Source of the DNA: Flavobacteriales bacterium
GTDB taxonomy: Bacteria; Bacteroidota; Bacteroidia; Flavobacteriales_G; JALEGO01
Direction of reading: 5' to 3'
Length of the DNA stretch: 35,781 nucleotides
Assembly: GCA_020629755.1 (NCBI GenBank)
Contig: JAHDCS010000022.1
Coordinates: 1-35,781 of the forward strand
Part shown: in pieces, positions 9,221 to 18,944 of the stretch
Layout: the number at the start of each line of letters is the position of its first letter
Numbering within the stretch: the stretch's first letter is position 1
Notes under the pieces: generated by a model
The model's input: the letters and a program-made list of their open reading frames with translations, nothing else
What the model was told of the DNA's origin: nothing
The model's database searches: none
Made by a program: the position numbers and the translations under genes

Positions 9221-10228
9221 TTAAGAACACAGCTCTTCTATTTGTTTCTCTGAACCTAAGTTAGAAATATTTCTCTGCCAAGCAATGGTTTTCTCTAAGC
9301 CTTCATCTAAGCCCACTAAAGAAGAAAAGCCAAGCTGCTTTTTTATTTTTTTAACACAAGGCACTCTTCTTGATACATCTTCGTATTTTCCAAATGCTGA
9401 ATACGGAATAAATTCAAGCTTTGGCTGAGCGTTTAAGCCATGTATTTTTTTCCAAATTTTTTCAGCTAAACTGAAAATAGAGACCTCTTCATTTTTATCT
9501 GAGGCAATGTTAAAGATTTCATTTCTAGATTTCTGATGTTCCATACACAATAAAATGCCTTGAATGGTATCGTCAATATAGGTAAAGGTTCTAGTTTGTT
9601 GCCCATCGCCATGTATTTCTATAGATTGATTGCTAAGGGCTTTTTGAATAAACACTGACTGCGGGCCACCCCACCATGATAGGTTTTGGTTTGGGCCGTA
9701 AGCACCAAAAAAACGCATCAAAGTATACGTAAAATCAAATTCTTGAGCATGCGCTATAATCGCATGTTCAGCGTACATTTTTGAGCATGCATAAGCCCAT
9801 CTTTTAACTTGCGTAGAGCCTAAAACAAGGTTAGAGTTTTCTGAAAAAGGCAAAGCATTGTTTTTCCCATACACATCTGAAGTAGATGCAAATACTAAAT
9901 GTGCACGATCTAATTTCGCTTTTTCTAACACATTCTTTAAAAGCAAATCGTTGACGTAAAGCGTTTTGTAAGAGTTTGTATACCGAGGGATTTTCATAGA
10001 AGCCAAATGAACAATCACATCCACCTTATCTACTTTATCGCAAAGAGCATACGAACAAAGATCTTGTTCTATAAACTTGAAATTGGGGTGATCTAAAATT
10101 GAAGCAATGTTTCGCTTTTCACCAAAAGAATAATTATCAATTCCAATTACCTTGTACTCTTTGTCTAACAACCTATTTGCTAAGTTAGAGCCAATGAAAC
10201 CAGCCGCTCCTGTTACTAATATAGTCAT
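9221..10228 (-). CDS. NAD-dependent nucleotide-sugar epimerase/dehydratase (extended SDR)
   Basis: This 335-residue extended short-chain dehydrogenase has the NAD-binding TGAAGFIGSN (6-15) and the catalytic YxxxK as Tyr146 and Lys150 in RWAYACSK. YGPNQ and a substrate-loop region follow, typical of UDP-sugar 4-epimerases and dehydratases. It probably supplies a modified NDP-sugar to the neighbouring polysaccharide genes; the exact sugar is not readable. It is translated downstream of the saccharopine-dehydrogenase-like gene, with a 4-bp ATGA overlap. Confidence 0.88.
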   Translation of the reverse strand: MTILVTGAAGFIGSNLANRLLDKEYKVIGIDNYSFGEKRNIASILDHPNFKFIEQDLCSYALCDKVDKVDVIVHLASMKIPRYTNSYKTLYVNDLLLKNVLEKAKLDRAHLVFASTSDVYGKNNALPFSENSNLVLGSTQVKRWAYACSKMYAEHAIIAHAQEFDFTYTLMRFFGAYGPNQNLSWWGGPQSVFIQKALSNQSIEIHGDGQQTRTFTYIDDTIQGILLCMEHQKSRNEIFNIASDKNEEVSIFSLAEKIWKKIHGLNAQPKLEFIPYSAFGKYEDVSRRVPCVKKIKKQLGFSSLVGLDEGLEKTIAWQRNISNLGSEKQIEELCS

Positions 10229-11562
10229 GTGATATATTTTTCTTTAAAGTGAATACCCATCGTTTCTAGCTCCTCTAAGATAGGCAAGTATACCTGCTTA
10301 TCTGAAGGAATTAAAACCCCTTTTAAATTATCGTGCCTACCTTCAATAAGGTGCTTTACAAAAATAGCCAACGGTAACCCAACGGTTTTAGCCATTGCCG
10401 TGTATTGTTGGTCTTGACCTAAAACAACCAATGCACTTTCTCTGTCATATGATTTTCCGTTTAATTCATACATGAATTTATGCCACATGACAATCATGTC
10501 TTTGTCGTTTTCTTCGAGCTTTAGCTTTTGTTCAAGAATATATTGTAAAATACCAGCAGGTGTTGCTTTTTTTAGGGGGATGGGTGTATTTTCAAAAATA
10601 CCCAACCACCTGAGCTTATCCATAATCTCAGAATCATGATCAATTTTTAAATAATGCATGAGCTTTAGCTCTACTGAATCAGTAGGATGGTATACTAAAA
10701 ATGAATTAATAAATTCTCTAAACGTAAGCTGATCTGAGTGCTCAATTACAAAATGATCGTCCGTTACCCCCAATTGCACAAATACATCCCAGAGTTTACC
10801 AAACCCTGGCCTTCTGAAGGTTCCTCTATACATGGTTTGAACGTCTGGCAAACCATATAAATCAATATAGGTTAATGAATCTCTATTTGCATAGGCCTCA
10901 AACATGCCGTAATTATCAATTTCTATAAGTTCTGTTCGTCTAAATAGTTTATGGTATGGAATATACTTTTCTTTGCCTTGTTGTAAAAATTTAACCGCTC
11001 CGCTACTGCCTGCAATAACTACATATTTTGGATTCCAGGTAAATTTATAGTGCAAAGGATTATTGTCTGATTCTGGTGAGAGAAGCCCGCCAGTAAATGT
11101 TTCAAATCTGGTGATCTTACCGCCCTGTTCTTTCACCCAATCAATCACGCGAAGCGCTGACATATGATCTAATCCAGGATCTACCCCGATTTCATTCATA
11201 AACACCAGCCCTTTTTCAGCCACTTGATCTTGCCACTCTTTCATTTGTTTAGAGACATAAGATGCCGTAATAAAGTGTGTATTAAAATTCAAACAATCTT
11301 CTGCTAAAATGGGATGTAAAAAGGCAGGCAACATAGAAACCACAATATCTGCACCTTCTATAATAGCCCCTCTTTGCTTGTTCTTGTGAATGTCTAAATC
11401 TGTAAATTCAATCGATGAGGCCTGATATTTTGCTTTAATTTTAGAGGTATCCCTATCACAAAAATGTAAAGAAATACCGTGCGTTTTAATGCATTTAATC
11501 AAGTACTCTACCAAATAAATAGAGGATTTTCCAGACGATCCAAATACAACAATTTTTTTCAT
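10225..11562 (-). CDS. Saccharopine-dehydrogenase-like oxidoreductase (Lys9 type)
   Basis: The 445-residue protein has an N-terminal Rossmann fold (VVFGSSGKSSIYLVEYL, about 5-21), a second segment DIVVSMLPAFLHP, and the long C-terminal domain of saccharopine reductases (MNEIGVDPGLDHMSA, GGLLSPESDNNPLHYKFTW). This family reversibly converts saccharopine to glutamate and aminoadipate semialdehyde. In Bacteroidota it stands alone without a fused lysine-ketoglutarate reductase, and none is encoded here. The ATG lies 53 bp from the ATG of the divergent O-antigen ligase gene. Its pairing with a sugar epimerase by ATGA overlap is metabolically unexpected. Confidence 0.85.
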   Translation of the reverse strand: MKKIVVFGSSGKSSIYLVEYLIKCIKTHGISLHFCDRDTSKIKAKYQASSIEFTDLDIHKNKQRGAIIEGADIVVSMLPAFLHPILAEDCLNFNTHFITASYVSKQMKEWQDQVAEKGLVFMNEIGVDPGLDHMSALRVIDWVKEQGGKITRFETFTGGLLSPESDNNPLHYKFTWNPKYVVIAGSSGAVKFLQQGKEKYIPYHKLFRRTELIEIDNYGMFEAYANRDSLTYIDLYGLPDVQTMYRGTFRRPGFGKLWDVFVQLGVTDDHFVIEHSDQLTFREFINSFLVYHPTDSVELKLMHYLKIDHDSEIMDKLRWLGIFENTPIPLKKATPAGILQYILEQKLKLEENDKDMIVMWHKFMYELNGKSYDRESALVVLGQDQQYTAMAKTVGLPLAIFVKHLIEGRHDNLKGVLIPSDKQVYLPILEELETMGIHFKEKYIT

Positions 11563-11599
11563 GTTCTAATAATATGCACTAAAGTAAAAAACAGTTTGT

Positions 11600-11607
11600 T
11601 AATTTTG
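11600..11607 (+). promoter_or_regulatory. -7 box TAATTTTG upstream of the O-antigen ligase gene
   Basis: It is an exact match to the Bacteroidota -7 consensus TAnnTTTG, ending 8 bp before the ATG at 11616. No convincing -33 TTG is seen at the expected spacing. The predicted transcript would have only a few leader bases. Confidence 0.5.
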
Positions 11608-11615
11608 TGAGATTA

Positions 11616-12920
11616 ATGGAAGGAATTATCATTACACCACTTAAAGATATTCAGTATTTTAATCAACTCTCAAGACTTAATAAAGTCATTTGTCTTGGCG
11701 TATACTTAACTATTTTTATTAGCTCAATAGTCTTAACCACCTCTCCTTTCGAGTTTTATTTAGGATATATTGTAATGATTGGCCTGTTTCCTTTTTTCAT
11801 AGGGCGTTTTAAAATACCTCCACTCTTTATTTATCTTTCTGTCTTTTATTTACTGATTGGTTTTTTTAATATCTATTTTGGCAACAACACCTTTCGTTTA
11901 TTTTTCAAAGTGTATTTAGGGGTATTTTTTTCTTACTTGTTTTATTATTATGTGATTGAGGCCTTTGCAAAAAATGTGCATTTTCTTTTCTCACTCTATC
12001 TAAAAGGCGCTTATTTAATGACCTTTATAGGGCTTATTCAATTGTTTTTTTATTTGGTGGGATTTGAACCCGGATACAACTACTCTTGGTTTTTAACTAA
12101 ATCTGCTTATGTAGCCGGCGGAAACTTAGGCATTCGGATCAATTCGCTTTATACAGAACCTTCTCAGTATGCCATTATTCAGGCGCCCGCCTTATTTGTC
12201 GCATTTATTCAATTAATAAACAAAGAGTACTCTTTTTACACTACACGGCAGTGTATACTCACAATTATAATGTATGTACTCAGTTTTTCAGGGGTTGGAT
12301 TTGTTGGGCTATTTATCACGCTTGTTCTTCTCACCATCACTTACGGAAAAATACGCTATCTGACCTTCTCTTTACCCTTTATTCTTTTAATTACATACTA
12401 TTTGTATAATAACGTAGATGAATTTAAAAGCCGGTTTGATGATACCACTACTATTTTTTCTACTTCTGAATTTGAGCTCGGGAAATCACATGGCTCAAGT
12501 ATTATTTTATACGATAATTTTGTAGTTGCACTTGAGAATTTTAAAAAAAACCCTTTGTTTGGTACAGGCTTAGGTTCTCATCAAATTGCATTTAAAAAAT
12601 ACTCGATCACCAAACACATTCGAGAATATGGGTTTTCAGGCAACAGTGCAGACGCCAACTCTATGTTTCTTAGAATTGTATCAGAGTCGGGACTGATGGG
12701 TGTTGTACTTCTTATCTGGTTTTTATACCGGTTTTACATCCCCCCAAATACAAATAGTCAAGAACATTACTGGGTCTATTCAAATGGAATTCTAGTTTTA
12801 ATTGCACTCTTTTTATTTAGACAAGGCCATTATTTTATTAACGGCTTTCCGTTTTTCGCTCTTTTGTATGCGTATTTAAAAAGCGCCTCTGAACATCCCC
12901 TTTCAGACGCTAAAAATTAG
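11616..12920 (+). CDS. O-antigen ligase/polymerase-like membrane protein (Wzy/WaaL family)
   Basis: This polytopic protein (434 residues from the ATG at 11616) has about ten or more hydrophobic segments and a large loop near the middle. The region GTGLGSHQIAFKKY followed by ADANSMFLRIVSESGLMGVVLL is typical of the Wzy_C/O-antigen ligase domain. It acts in the inner membrane to polymerise or ligate undecaprenyl-linked glycans. An in-frame GTG at 11607 overlaps the -7 box, so I prefer the ATG. The stop codon overlaps that of the convergent acyltransferase gene. Confidence 0.85.
   Translation: MEGIIITPLKDIQYFNQLSRLNKVICLGVYLTIFISSIVLTTSPFEFYLGYIVMIGLFPFFIGRFKIPPLFIYLSVFYLLIGFFNIYFGNNTFRLFFKVYLGVFFSYLFYYYVIEAFAKNVHFLFSLYLKGAYLMTFIGLIQLFFYLVGFEPGYNYSWFLTKSAYVAGGNLGIRINSLYTEPSQYAIIQAPALFVAFIQLINKEYSFYTTRQCILTIIMYVLSFSGVGFVGLFITLVLLTITYGKIRYLTFSLPFILLITYYLYNNVDEFKSRFDDTTTIFSTSEFELGKSHGSSIILYDNFVVALENFKKNPLFGTGLGSHQIAFKKYSITKHIREYGFSGNSADANSMFLRIVSESGLMGVVLLIWFLYRFYIPPNTNSQEHYWVYSNGILVLIALFLFRQGHYFINGFPFFALLYAYLKSASEHPLSDAKN
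12737..12745 (-). repeat. GGGGGGATG word, copy 3
   Basis: Inside the O-antigen ligase gene (codons for I-P-P); followed by T on its own strand. Confidence 0.7.
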
Positions 12921-12926
12921 CGTTTT
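12908..12926 (+). terminator. Short hairpin over the convergent stop codons
   Basis: CGCTAA-aaa-TTAGCG (12908-12922) is followed by a short T run. It covers the stop codons of both convergent genes. The stem is only 6-7 bp and the T run is short, so this is a weak terminator candidate. Confidence 0.35.
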
Positions 12927-13916
12927 ACTCTTGATGCTAATCTCATAGAAGGCTTCTCGACCCACAAATAAAAGAACCAAGAAGAAAGGATACTCAACCC
13001 TAAGGCCACTAAAACCAAAATGATTTTTAAAAAGGAATGCGTGCAGTATTTTAAAAAGAAATTAACAATAGGGCTTCCAAAAACAAAATGTAATAAATAC
13101 AATGAAAATGAAATTTTACCCAAAAATTTAAATACAGGAGGATTAAAATCCCTACAAAAGTGAACTACAATTAAAAATAAAACAGCCAACATAAAATCTA
13201 TGACATCATACAAATACCAAGACAGGAAGAGCAAAATAAAGGTTTGCAAAATAAAATCAAAGAGCGCTGTTTTCTTTGTAAGCCATAACACATAATTAAT
13301 ACCAATATAAAAATAGATGGCCCATGAAAAAAAGAGCTTCGAATTTGAGCTAATCAATGAAAAACCAATAAAAAGCATCCACATCAGGTACTGTGAGAGG
13401 CGTGACTTCACTAAAAACGGAAACAAAAGCGCTAAAACAATATAGTATTGAAATTCAATCGCCAAGGTCCAATAGGCCGGATTAATCCATACCGCATCTT
13501 TAAAAAAAGGGATTAAATACCCAAGATGCAAGCATACATCACTAAAAGTGGGCAACAAACTGACCTTTGCTGTGCCCGGCACAAATTCTCGTAGATACAA
13601 ATACCCTAAAGTCAGAACAATAGAAGTATGGAATTTCTATACGCAGAATCCGCCGGTATAAAAAATGTAAAAAATAAGAAATCTCAGCCTTATACGAACG
13701 TTGAATCATCGAAAGCGGTATGACTACTCCAGAGATTAAAAAAAAAAGATCAACGCCCCTACTGCCTTCTTTAAAGATTATTTTTATCCACTGATTTGAG
13801 GTAAAGCCTGTGGTGGTGTAAACAAAATGATACAAACACACCATAAGAGCCGCCACACCACGCAAAGACTCGATTACTGGAATAAATATTTTGGTTTTAT
13901 TGTGCAAGCTTTTCAA
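12917..13916 (-). pseudogene. Acyltransferase-3 family O-acyltransferase, interrupted by one frameshift
   Basis: Two overlapping minus-strand frames together encode one membrane acyltransferase. The upstream part (from 13916, TTG start) gives the family N-terminus ESLRGVAALMVCLYHFV, with the conserved R and catalytic-type His, then RGVDLFFLISG and RRILRIEIPY. The downstream frame continues with SIVLTLGYLYLREFVPG and the remaining membrane helices (INPAYWTLAIEFQYY and on). The switch occurs at about 13624-13625, where one extra T on the coding strand would explain it. Removing one base gives an open frame of about 332 codons, normal for this family. There is no homopolymer at the site, so phase variation is unlikely; a recent mutation or assembly error is likelier. 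It overlaps the end of the upstream GT4 gene by 20 bp and would acylate surface sugars. Confidence 0.85.
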
Positions 13917-14940
13917 TTGTTTTACACCAGCTATCTAAGCTAATGTGTTTAGATTGCCGATGACTTATTGCAGACATCTTTAGTAAGGCATCCTGATTGA
14001 GCAACATCATGCTTTGCATGGCCTGAGTCAATGACTTTTTATCTTCTGCCTTAAAAAGAAAACCATTCTCACCAGGCTTTAAAAAGGCAGTATGGGCACC
14101 TACTCGATCGCTTAAGAGCAAGGGGAAACCCGCCGCCGCGAATTCATGCACCACTACCCCCCAGGGCTCAAAAAAACTAGGCAGAATAAATACGCCAGTG
14201 TCTTTTAAGTACCCCGCAAGTTCTTTAGGCTGAATAAATCCAAAATGCTTGATTTTTGAATGCTTTAAAGGCTCTACATTGCCTGTACCTATACACCAAA
14301 GTTCCCAATCTTTGAATTCAGGCTTTTTCGCTAATTCTGAAAACACTTCCCACAAAAGTCCAATGCCTTTATGCTGAACATAACGCCCAAGGTAAATCAT
14401 TCGTTTGGGAAAAGAGTGTTGTTTTTCTTTACTCATTTTAAGATAGAGATTCGAAAAAAAGGATGTATCACAACAATAAAAACCTTCGTGAATATTTTGA
14501 GTCTTAAACCCTAGCTTTAAGGCGTATTTTCTTTGCGGTGCACCTGGCACGAAAGCATCAGAAAAAACAGTTGAAAAGTAGTATTTACCCATTAGGGTAT
14601 TTACATGTTGTTTTAAGCTGCCCTCCCAGTGATTGTCAAGCAACAAAACTCTCTTACACACCTGCTTAAGCGCTTTACATACCCGTAAATAAGGCTTATA
14701 CATCCACCCAGAACACAACACTAAATTAGGATTAAGCGCGCACACCTTTTCTTTTAACTCATCTGGAGAAAATTTTTCTCTTTCAAAAACATTGAGCCCT
14801 GAAAAATCAAAATCAAAAGGCGCCTCTTTATTGCGTTTTTTCTTAAACACATAAACGCTAACCTCTTTGTTTTTAACAAGATGTCTTAAACAGGCTAAAG
14901 TATATTCTGCTAATTCTTCGTATAAGACTACAATTCGCAC
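13897..14940 (-). CDS. GT4 family glycosyltransferase
   Basis: This 347-residue GT-B glycosyltransferase has an N-terminal Rossmann half and a C-terminal donor-binding half containing MIYLGRYVQHKGIGLLWEVF and ILPSFFEPWGVVVHEFAAAGFPLLLSD, which carries the EX7E-type motif of family 4. The start is GTG at 14940. It lies 45 bp from the GTG start of the divergent asnB-like gene, so the two share a compact divergent promoter region. It precedes the frameshifted acyltransferase in one operon and probably adds a sugar to a surface glycan. Confidence 0.88.
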   Translation of the reverse strand: MRIVVLYEELAEYTLACLRHLVKNKEVSVYVFKKKRNKEAPFDFDFSGLNVFEREKFSPDELKEKVCALNPNLVLCSGWMYKPYLRVCKALKQVCKRVLLLDNHWEGSLKQHVNTLMGKYYFSTVFSDAFVPGAPQRKYALKLGFKTQNIHEGFYCCDTSFFSNLYLKMSKEKQHSFPKRMIYLGRYVQHKGIGLLWEVFSELAKKPEFKDWELWCIGTGNVEPLKHSKIKHFGFIQPKELAGYLKDTGVFILPSFFEPWGVVVHEFAAAGFPLLLSDRVGAHTAFLKPGENGFLFKAEDKKSLTQAMQSMMLLNQDALLKMSAISHRQSKHISLDSWCKTIEKLAQ

Positions 14941-14973
14941 ACAGCGAAAATATAAAGTTTTAGCCTATTAACG

Positions 14974-14981
14974 TACATTTG
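14974..14981 (+). promoter_or_regulatory. -7 box TACATTTG upstream of the asnB-like gene
   Basis: An exact TAnnTTTG match ends only 4 bp before the GTG start at 14986. Transcription would begin at or beside the start codon, predicting a leaderless mRNA. A -33 TTG is not evident. Confidence 0.5.
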
Positions 14982-14985
14982 TGCT

Positions 14986-16833
14986 GTGTGTGGTATAAAT
15001 GGCATTGTAGACTTCTCTAAATCTGAGCGCAATTTTAATGCTGAAATTAAAGCCATGAACAATGCGTTAAAACGACGTGGCCCCGATCACCAAGCCTTTG
15101 TAAAACACCATCACATTACGCTTGGGCACACCCGTTTAAGTATTCTTGACACCCATCAAAGATCGCACCAACCCATGCAAGATCACAGTGGCACTTATAG
15201 CATTATTTTTAATGGTGAAGTGTACAATTATGTCGAGCTGAAAAATGAGCACCTCCCAGAAGTGCCTTTCAACACCCATTCAGATACTGAAGTAGTTTTA
15301 GAGATGTTTAAAAAATATGGCCCAGACTGCCTAAGTCATTTTAATGGCATGTTTGCCGTTTGTATTCTAAATCACAGCACCCATGAGGTTTTCTTAGCAA
15401 GAGATCGAATGGGCATTAAGCCTTTGTATTACTCTATAAGTGATAACGCCCTTATTTTCAGCTCTCAATTGAAAGGTATTTTATCTTCTGGTTTAATTAA
15501 AAAAACATTAAATAAGCGTGCTTTAAACGATTACTTGCGCTGGCAAAGTGTGCCTGAACCTTTTTCTATTATAGAGAATGTACATGTTTTTCCGGCCGGA
15601 CATTACGCACTTTTTAAATCTAAATGGAATAGTCCAAAAGCCTATTTCTCATTTAAAGCCTCTACCCCACTAAAATCAACGCCAAAACAACAGGCTCTCC
15701 AAAACATTCGTTCTCTTTTTTTTAAGGCTGTTCAGTTAAGACTTAGAGCTGATGTTCCTTTTGCTGCCTTTTTATCTGGAGGCATTGATTCTTCTGCTAT
15801 TGTGGGCGCTATGTCACATACAAAAAAAGACCACACACACAGTTTAAGTGTCGTCTTTAATGAAAATGAATACTCTGAAGAAAAATACGCCCAACTCATC
15901 GCTAAAAAATTTGAGACTAAACATACCAATATTCGCTTGCAAGCCACAGACCTTTTAGAGATGATTAATCCAGCCTTACAGGCTATGGATCAGCCTTCTG
16001 CTGATGGCATTAACACCTATTTGATTTCAAAGGTTACTAGAGAAAAAGGGATAAAAATGGCGCTCTCAGGGCTAGGCGGCGACGAGCTTTTTTGCGGATA
16101 TGATCTGTTTGTAAGACTAAAAAAAATACACCGTCTAAAATTTTTGTTTGCTATCCCAAGGCCATTGCGTGTTTTAGTGGGCAAAATCCTATTTTTCAAA
16201 TCCACCACTGCGCATCAAAAACTAAAAGAAATCGCTGCACTTCCGGCATATAATATAAAAGCCATACATGAGATTTTACGCTCTACCTTTAGCGCAAAAG
16301 ACATTAAAGCCTTTACAAGCTTTACCCCATCCACCCCCCATCCACACAATTCTACATTTAATACAGACACACATTTATTTAGCGAAGTTTCACTTTTAGA
16401 ATACCAACAGTACTTAAAGCACACCCTTTTGCGAGATTCAGATGTAATGAGCCTAGCTCACGGACTTGAAGTCAGGGTCCCTTTTTTAGATCATCAACTT
16501 ATCACATACGTGCTTGGTTTATCAGATCAGCTGAAGTATCCGACGGTACCGAAAAAACTTTTGTTAGAAAGCCTTGGCGATATGCTCCCAAAAGAGATTA
16601 CCCATCGTAAAAAAATGGGGTTTACCTTTCCGTGGGAGAAATGGATTAAAAACGAACTTAAGCCCCTATGTGAGAAGGCTATTGACGATCTGGCCAAACG
16701 CCCTTATTTTAATACCGATGCGCTTAAAGATTATTTCAACGCTTTTATCAACGGATCTTCTAACACCTCATGGGCACGCATCTGGACACTTGTAGCCTTA
16801 GAATTGTGGTTAACAGAAAACCAAATCGAATGA
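14986..16833 (+). CDS. asnB: Asparagine synthase (glutamine-hydrolysing) family amidotransferase
   Basis: The protein is a class II glutamine amidotransferase fused to an ATP-dependent synthetase. Cys2 follows the initiator residue (GTG start) and is the nucleophile for glutamine hydrolysis; RGPD (31-34) and FNGEVYNY (75-82) are conserved glutaminase motifs. The synthetase domain carries the PP-loop SGGIDSS (264-270). The 615-residue length fits AsnB-type enzymes of polysaccharide clusters, such as WbpS-like proteins, which may amidate uronic acid sugars instead of making asparagine. Position beside glycosyltransferases supports that, but the sequence cannot decide it. The next GT starts inside its stop codon (ATGA). 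Confidence 0.9.
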   Translation: MCGINGIVDFSKSERNFNAEIKAMNNALKRRGPDHQAFVKHHHITLGHTRLSILDTHQRSHQPMQDHSGTYSIIFNGEVYNYVELKNEHLPEVPFNTHSDTEVVLEMFKKYGPDCLSHFNGMFAVCILNHSTHEVFLARDRMGIKPLYYSISDNALIFSSQLKGILSSGLIKKTLNKRALNDYLRWQSVPEPFSIIENVHVFPAGHYALFKSKWNSPKAYFSFKASTPLKSTPKQQALQNIRSLFFKAVQLRLRADVPFAAFLSGGIDSSAIVGAMSHTKKDHTHSLSVVFNENEYSEEKYAQLIAKKFETKHTNIRLQATDLLEMINPALQAMDQPSADGINTYLISKVTREKGIKMALSGLGGDELFCGYDLFVRLKKIHRLKFLFAIPRPLRVLVGKILFFKSTTAHQKLKEIAALPAYNIKAIHEILRSTFSAKDIKAFTSFTPSTPHPHNSTFNTDTHLFSEVSLLEYQQYLKHTLLRDSDVMSLAHGLEVRVPFLDHQLITYVLGLSDQLKYPTVPKKLLLESLGDMLPKEITHRKKMGFTFPWEKWIKNELKPLCEKAIDDLAKRPYFNTDALKDYFNAFINGSSNTSWARIWTLVALELWLTENQIE

Positions 16834-17960
16834 AACCCAAAGTGCTGATTTGTAGTGATTGGTTTGATCCGGCCTATAAAGCAGGAGGACCAATTACCTC
16901 TATTAAAAATATTATTGACCACCTCTATGCGTCTTATGACTTTTACGTGCTCTGCTCTGCTTATGATTTACATGATAATACACCGCTAGTATCCTCTTCA
17001 GAGCTCAATACATTCATAGACTACAATGCAAAGGCTAAAGTGATGTATTTAAGCACGTCTCATATACATTACGGCTTTATAAAAAAGACGATCCAAAACC
17101 TCAATCCTGAGGTTCTTTACTTAAACAGTTTGTTTTCTAAATCTTTTACCCTCTACCCTTTACACCTAAAATTTAAAGGCCGCGTTATTTTAGCCCCTCG
17201 AGGCATGCTAGGACAAGCCTCTTTGGCTATTAAACCTTTAAAAAAAAAGCTCTTCATCTCTTTCTCTAAAGCCTTTGGTTTATATAACAATGTTGTGTGG
17301 CAAGCCACATCCCCCCAAGAGAAAAAAGACATTCTGAGTGTTTTTAAAACAGCCAAAGTTATACTTGCGCCCAATTTGAGTATTAATGCGCGTAAACAAT
17401 CAAACAAAAACAAAAAACCAAAAGACTTAAGCCTGCTCTACGTCGGACGCATCAGTCCAATAAAAAATCTACTGGGCTTACTTGAGCTTTTAGAGACTTT
17501 ACCCCTTGCTCTTCAGAAAAAAATAACGCTAAATATTATTGGCCCTAAGGAAGATGAAACCTATGCGCAAAAATGTGAAAAAGCAGCCCAAAAATTAAAC
17601 CTTAAAGCATTTTATTTTTTGGGAGGATGGCCAGCGCACAAGCTTTCTGAGGCTTACACAAAGGCCAGTGTATACATCTCGAGTTCTTTGCATGAAAACT
17701 ATGGCCATTCTATTGCTGAGAGCCTGGCGCATGGAACCCCTGTTATGGCATCAGTGCATACCCCTTGGAAGGATTTAAATTCTGCTAAGGCAGGTTTATG
17801 CTTTGATCTAAATGACAAAGAGCGCTTTGAGAATTATCTCACCGATATAGATCAAATGTCAAATGAGGCTTATCTGGAATTATGTCAAAGAGCCATGGAT
17901 TACTATGCACAAAAAACACAAACAGCAAAGCAAAAATACATTTCGCTTTTAAAGGGCTAA
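16830..17960 (+). CDS. GT4 family glycosyltransferase
   Basis: This 376-residue GT-B enzyme begins KPKVLICSDWFDPAYKAGGPITS, the acceptor-side loop common in GT4 enzymes. The donor half contains LLYVGRISPIKNLLGLLELL and SSSLHENYGHSIAESLAHGTPVMAS, with the expected acidic motif. I chose the ATG at 16830, which overlaps the asnB stop (ATGA); an upstream in-frame ATG at 16770 would add 20 residues that do not resemble the family. One copy of CATCCCCCC encodes Thr-Ser-Pro at 17308. Confidence 0.9.
   Translation: MKPKVLICSDWFDPAYKAGGPITSIKNIIDHLYASYDFYVLCSAYDLHDNTPLVSSSELNTFIDYNAKAKVMYLSTSHIHYGFIKKTIQNLNPEVLYLNSLFSKSFTLYPLHLKFKGRVILAPRGMLGQASLAIKPLKKKLFISFSKAFGLYNNVVWQATSPQEKKDILSVFKTAKVILAPNLSINARKQSNKNKKPKDLSLLYVGRISPIKNLLGLLELLETLPLALQKKITLNIIGPKEDETYAQKCEKAAQKLNLKAFYFLGGWPAHKLSEAYTKASVYISSSLHENYGHSIAESLAHGTPVMASVHTPWKDLNSAKAGLCFDLNDKERFENYLTDIDQMSNEAYLELCQRAMDYYAQKTQTAKQKYISLLKG
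17308..17316 (-). repeat. GGGGGGATG word, copy 4
   Basis: Inside the GT4 gene (codons for T-S-P); extended match TGGGGGGATGT. Confidence 0.7.
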
Positions 17961-17976
17961 GCAATATAAAATTCTG

Positions 17977-17984
17977 TAATTTTG
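17977..17984 (+). promoter_or_regulatory. -7 box TAATTTTG upstream of the secreted protein gene
   Basis: An exact TAnnTTTG match ends 15 bp before the ATG at 18000 and follows the stop of the preceding GT gene, so the next gene probably has its own promoter. Confidence 0.5.
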
Positions 17985-17999
17985 CAGAAAATTTAAATC

Positions 18000-18944
18000 A
18001 TGAAAGCTCTATTCTTTTCTTTTGCACTTTCTTTTTGTGTTGGACATAGTATCAATGCTCAAGAAACAGTTTCTTTAGTCTCTTACTGGAACAAAGGAGA
18101 TTTGTTTACCTATAAGGTGACCAAAATCAAACAAAAATATTCTGAAGGCGTTTTACAATCTAATGACTCTAATAGCTATATTGCCACTTTTGATGTGTTG
18201 GATTCTTCAGCTGAAGGCTACAAAATTAAATGGAGTTACGTCAATCAAATTAGCGGCATGGGAGGGCTGCCTAAAGAGCTGAGCAATGCGCTTAATCAAA
18301 ATATGAGCTTTAATGCTATTTACACCACCACCAATGTTGGCGAATTTAAAGAAGTAGAAAACTGGAAAGAGATTAGTGATCAAATTACCTCAAGCACACA
18401 GCAAATGCTAGATGTTTTACTTGAAAAAGACCCAAGCGTGGATAAGGCTGCCTTTGAAAAAATAATGGCTCCTCTTTTAAATGCCTATACCACTAAAGCA
18501 GGCGTTGAACAATTGGTATTAAATGAATTGCAGTACTTACATTATGGTTTTGGGCTTGAATACGCTGTAAATGAAGAAATCAAGTATGAAGAAGCCTTCC
18601 CGAATATGCTTGGTGGCGATCCTATCAAAGGAGAGGGTTTGCTTTATGTAGAAGGCGTTGATAAAGAACATCAAATTTTTACCTTAAGAAACAAAACCAG
18701 TATTGACCAAAAAGAAATGAAAAGCGTTTTTGAGCAAGTTTTCACTCAAATGGGGCTTAAAGATAAAGAACTTGATAAGCTACTTAAAAAATCAAAATAC
18801 GATTTAAAAAACAATAACTTATTTGTGTACGATTATTACTACGGCGTCCCGATTCAAATCACTACCCTACGCACTTTAGACATGAACATGGGAAAAGAAT
18901 CTAGTCAAAGAATTGATAAAGTGAGAATAGAGCTTAAACGCTAG
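18000..18944 (+). CDS. Secreted protein of unknown function
   Basis: I do not recognise the family. The 314-residue protein has a signal peptide (about 1-20, ending SINAQE) and no lipobox, membrane segment or T9SS tail. The mature part is charged and looks like alternating beta strands and helices, with YWNKGDLFTYKVTKIKQKY near the start. A periplasmic location is the safest inference. It has its own -7 box and converges with the MMPL exporter gene, overlapping its end by 11 bp. Confidence 0.8.
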   Translation: MKALFFSFALSFCVGHSINAQETVSLVSYWNKGDLFTYKVTKIKQKYSEGVLQSNDSNSYIATFDVLDSSAEGYKIKWSYVNQISGMGGLPKELSNALNQNMSFNAIYTTTNVGEFKEVENWKEISDQITSSTQQMLDVLLEKDPSVDKAAFEKIMAPLLNAYTTKAGVEQLVLNELQYLHYGFGLEYAVNEEIKYEEAFPNMLGGDPIKGEGLLYVEGVDKEHQIFTLRNKTSIDQKEMKSVFEQVFTQMGLKDKELDKLLKKSKYDLKNNNLFVYDYYYGVPIQITTLRTLDMNMGKESSQRIDKVRIELKR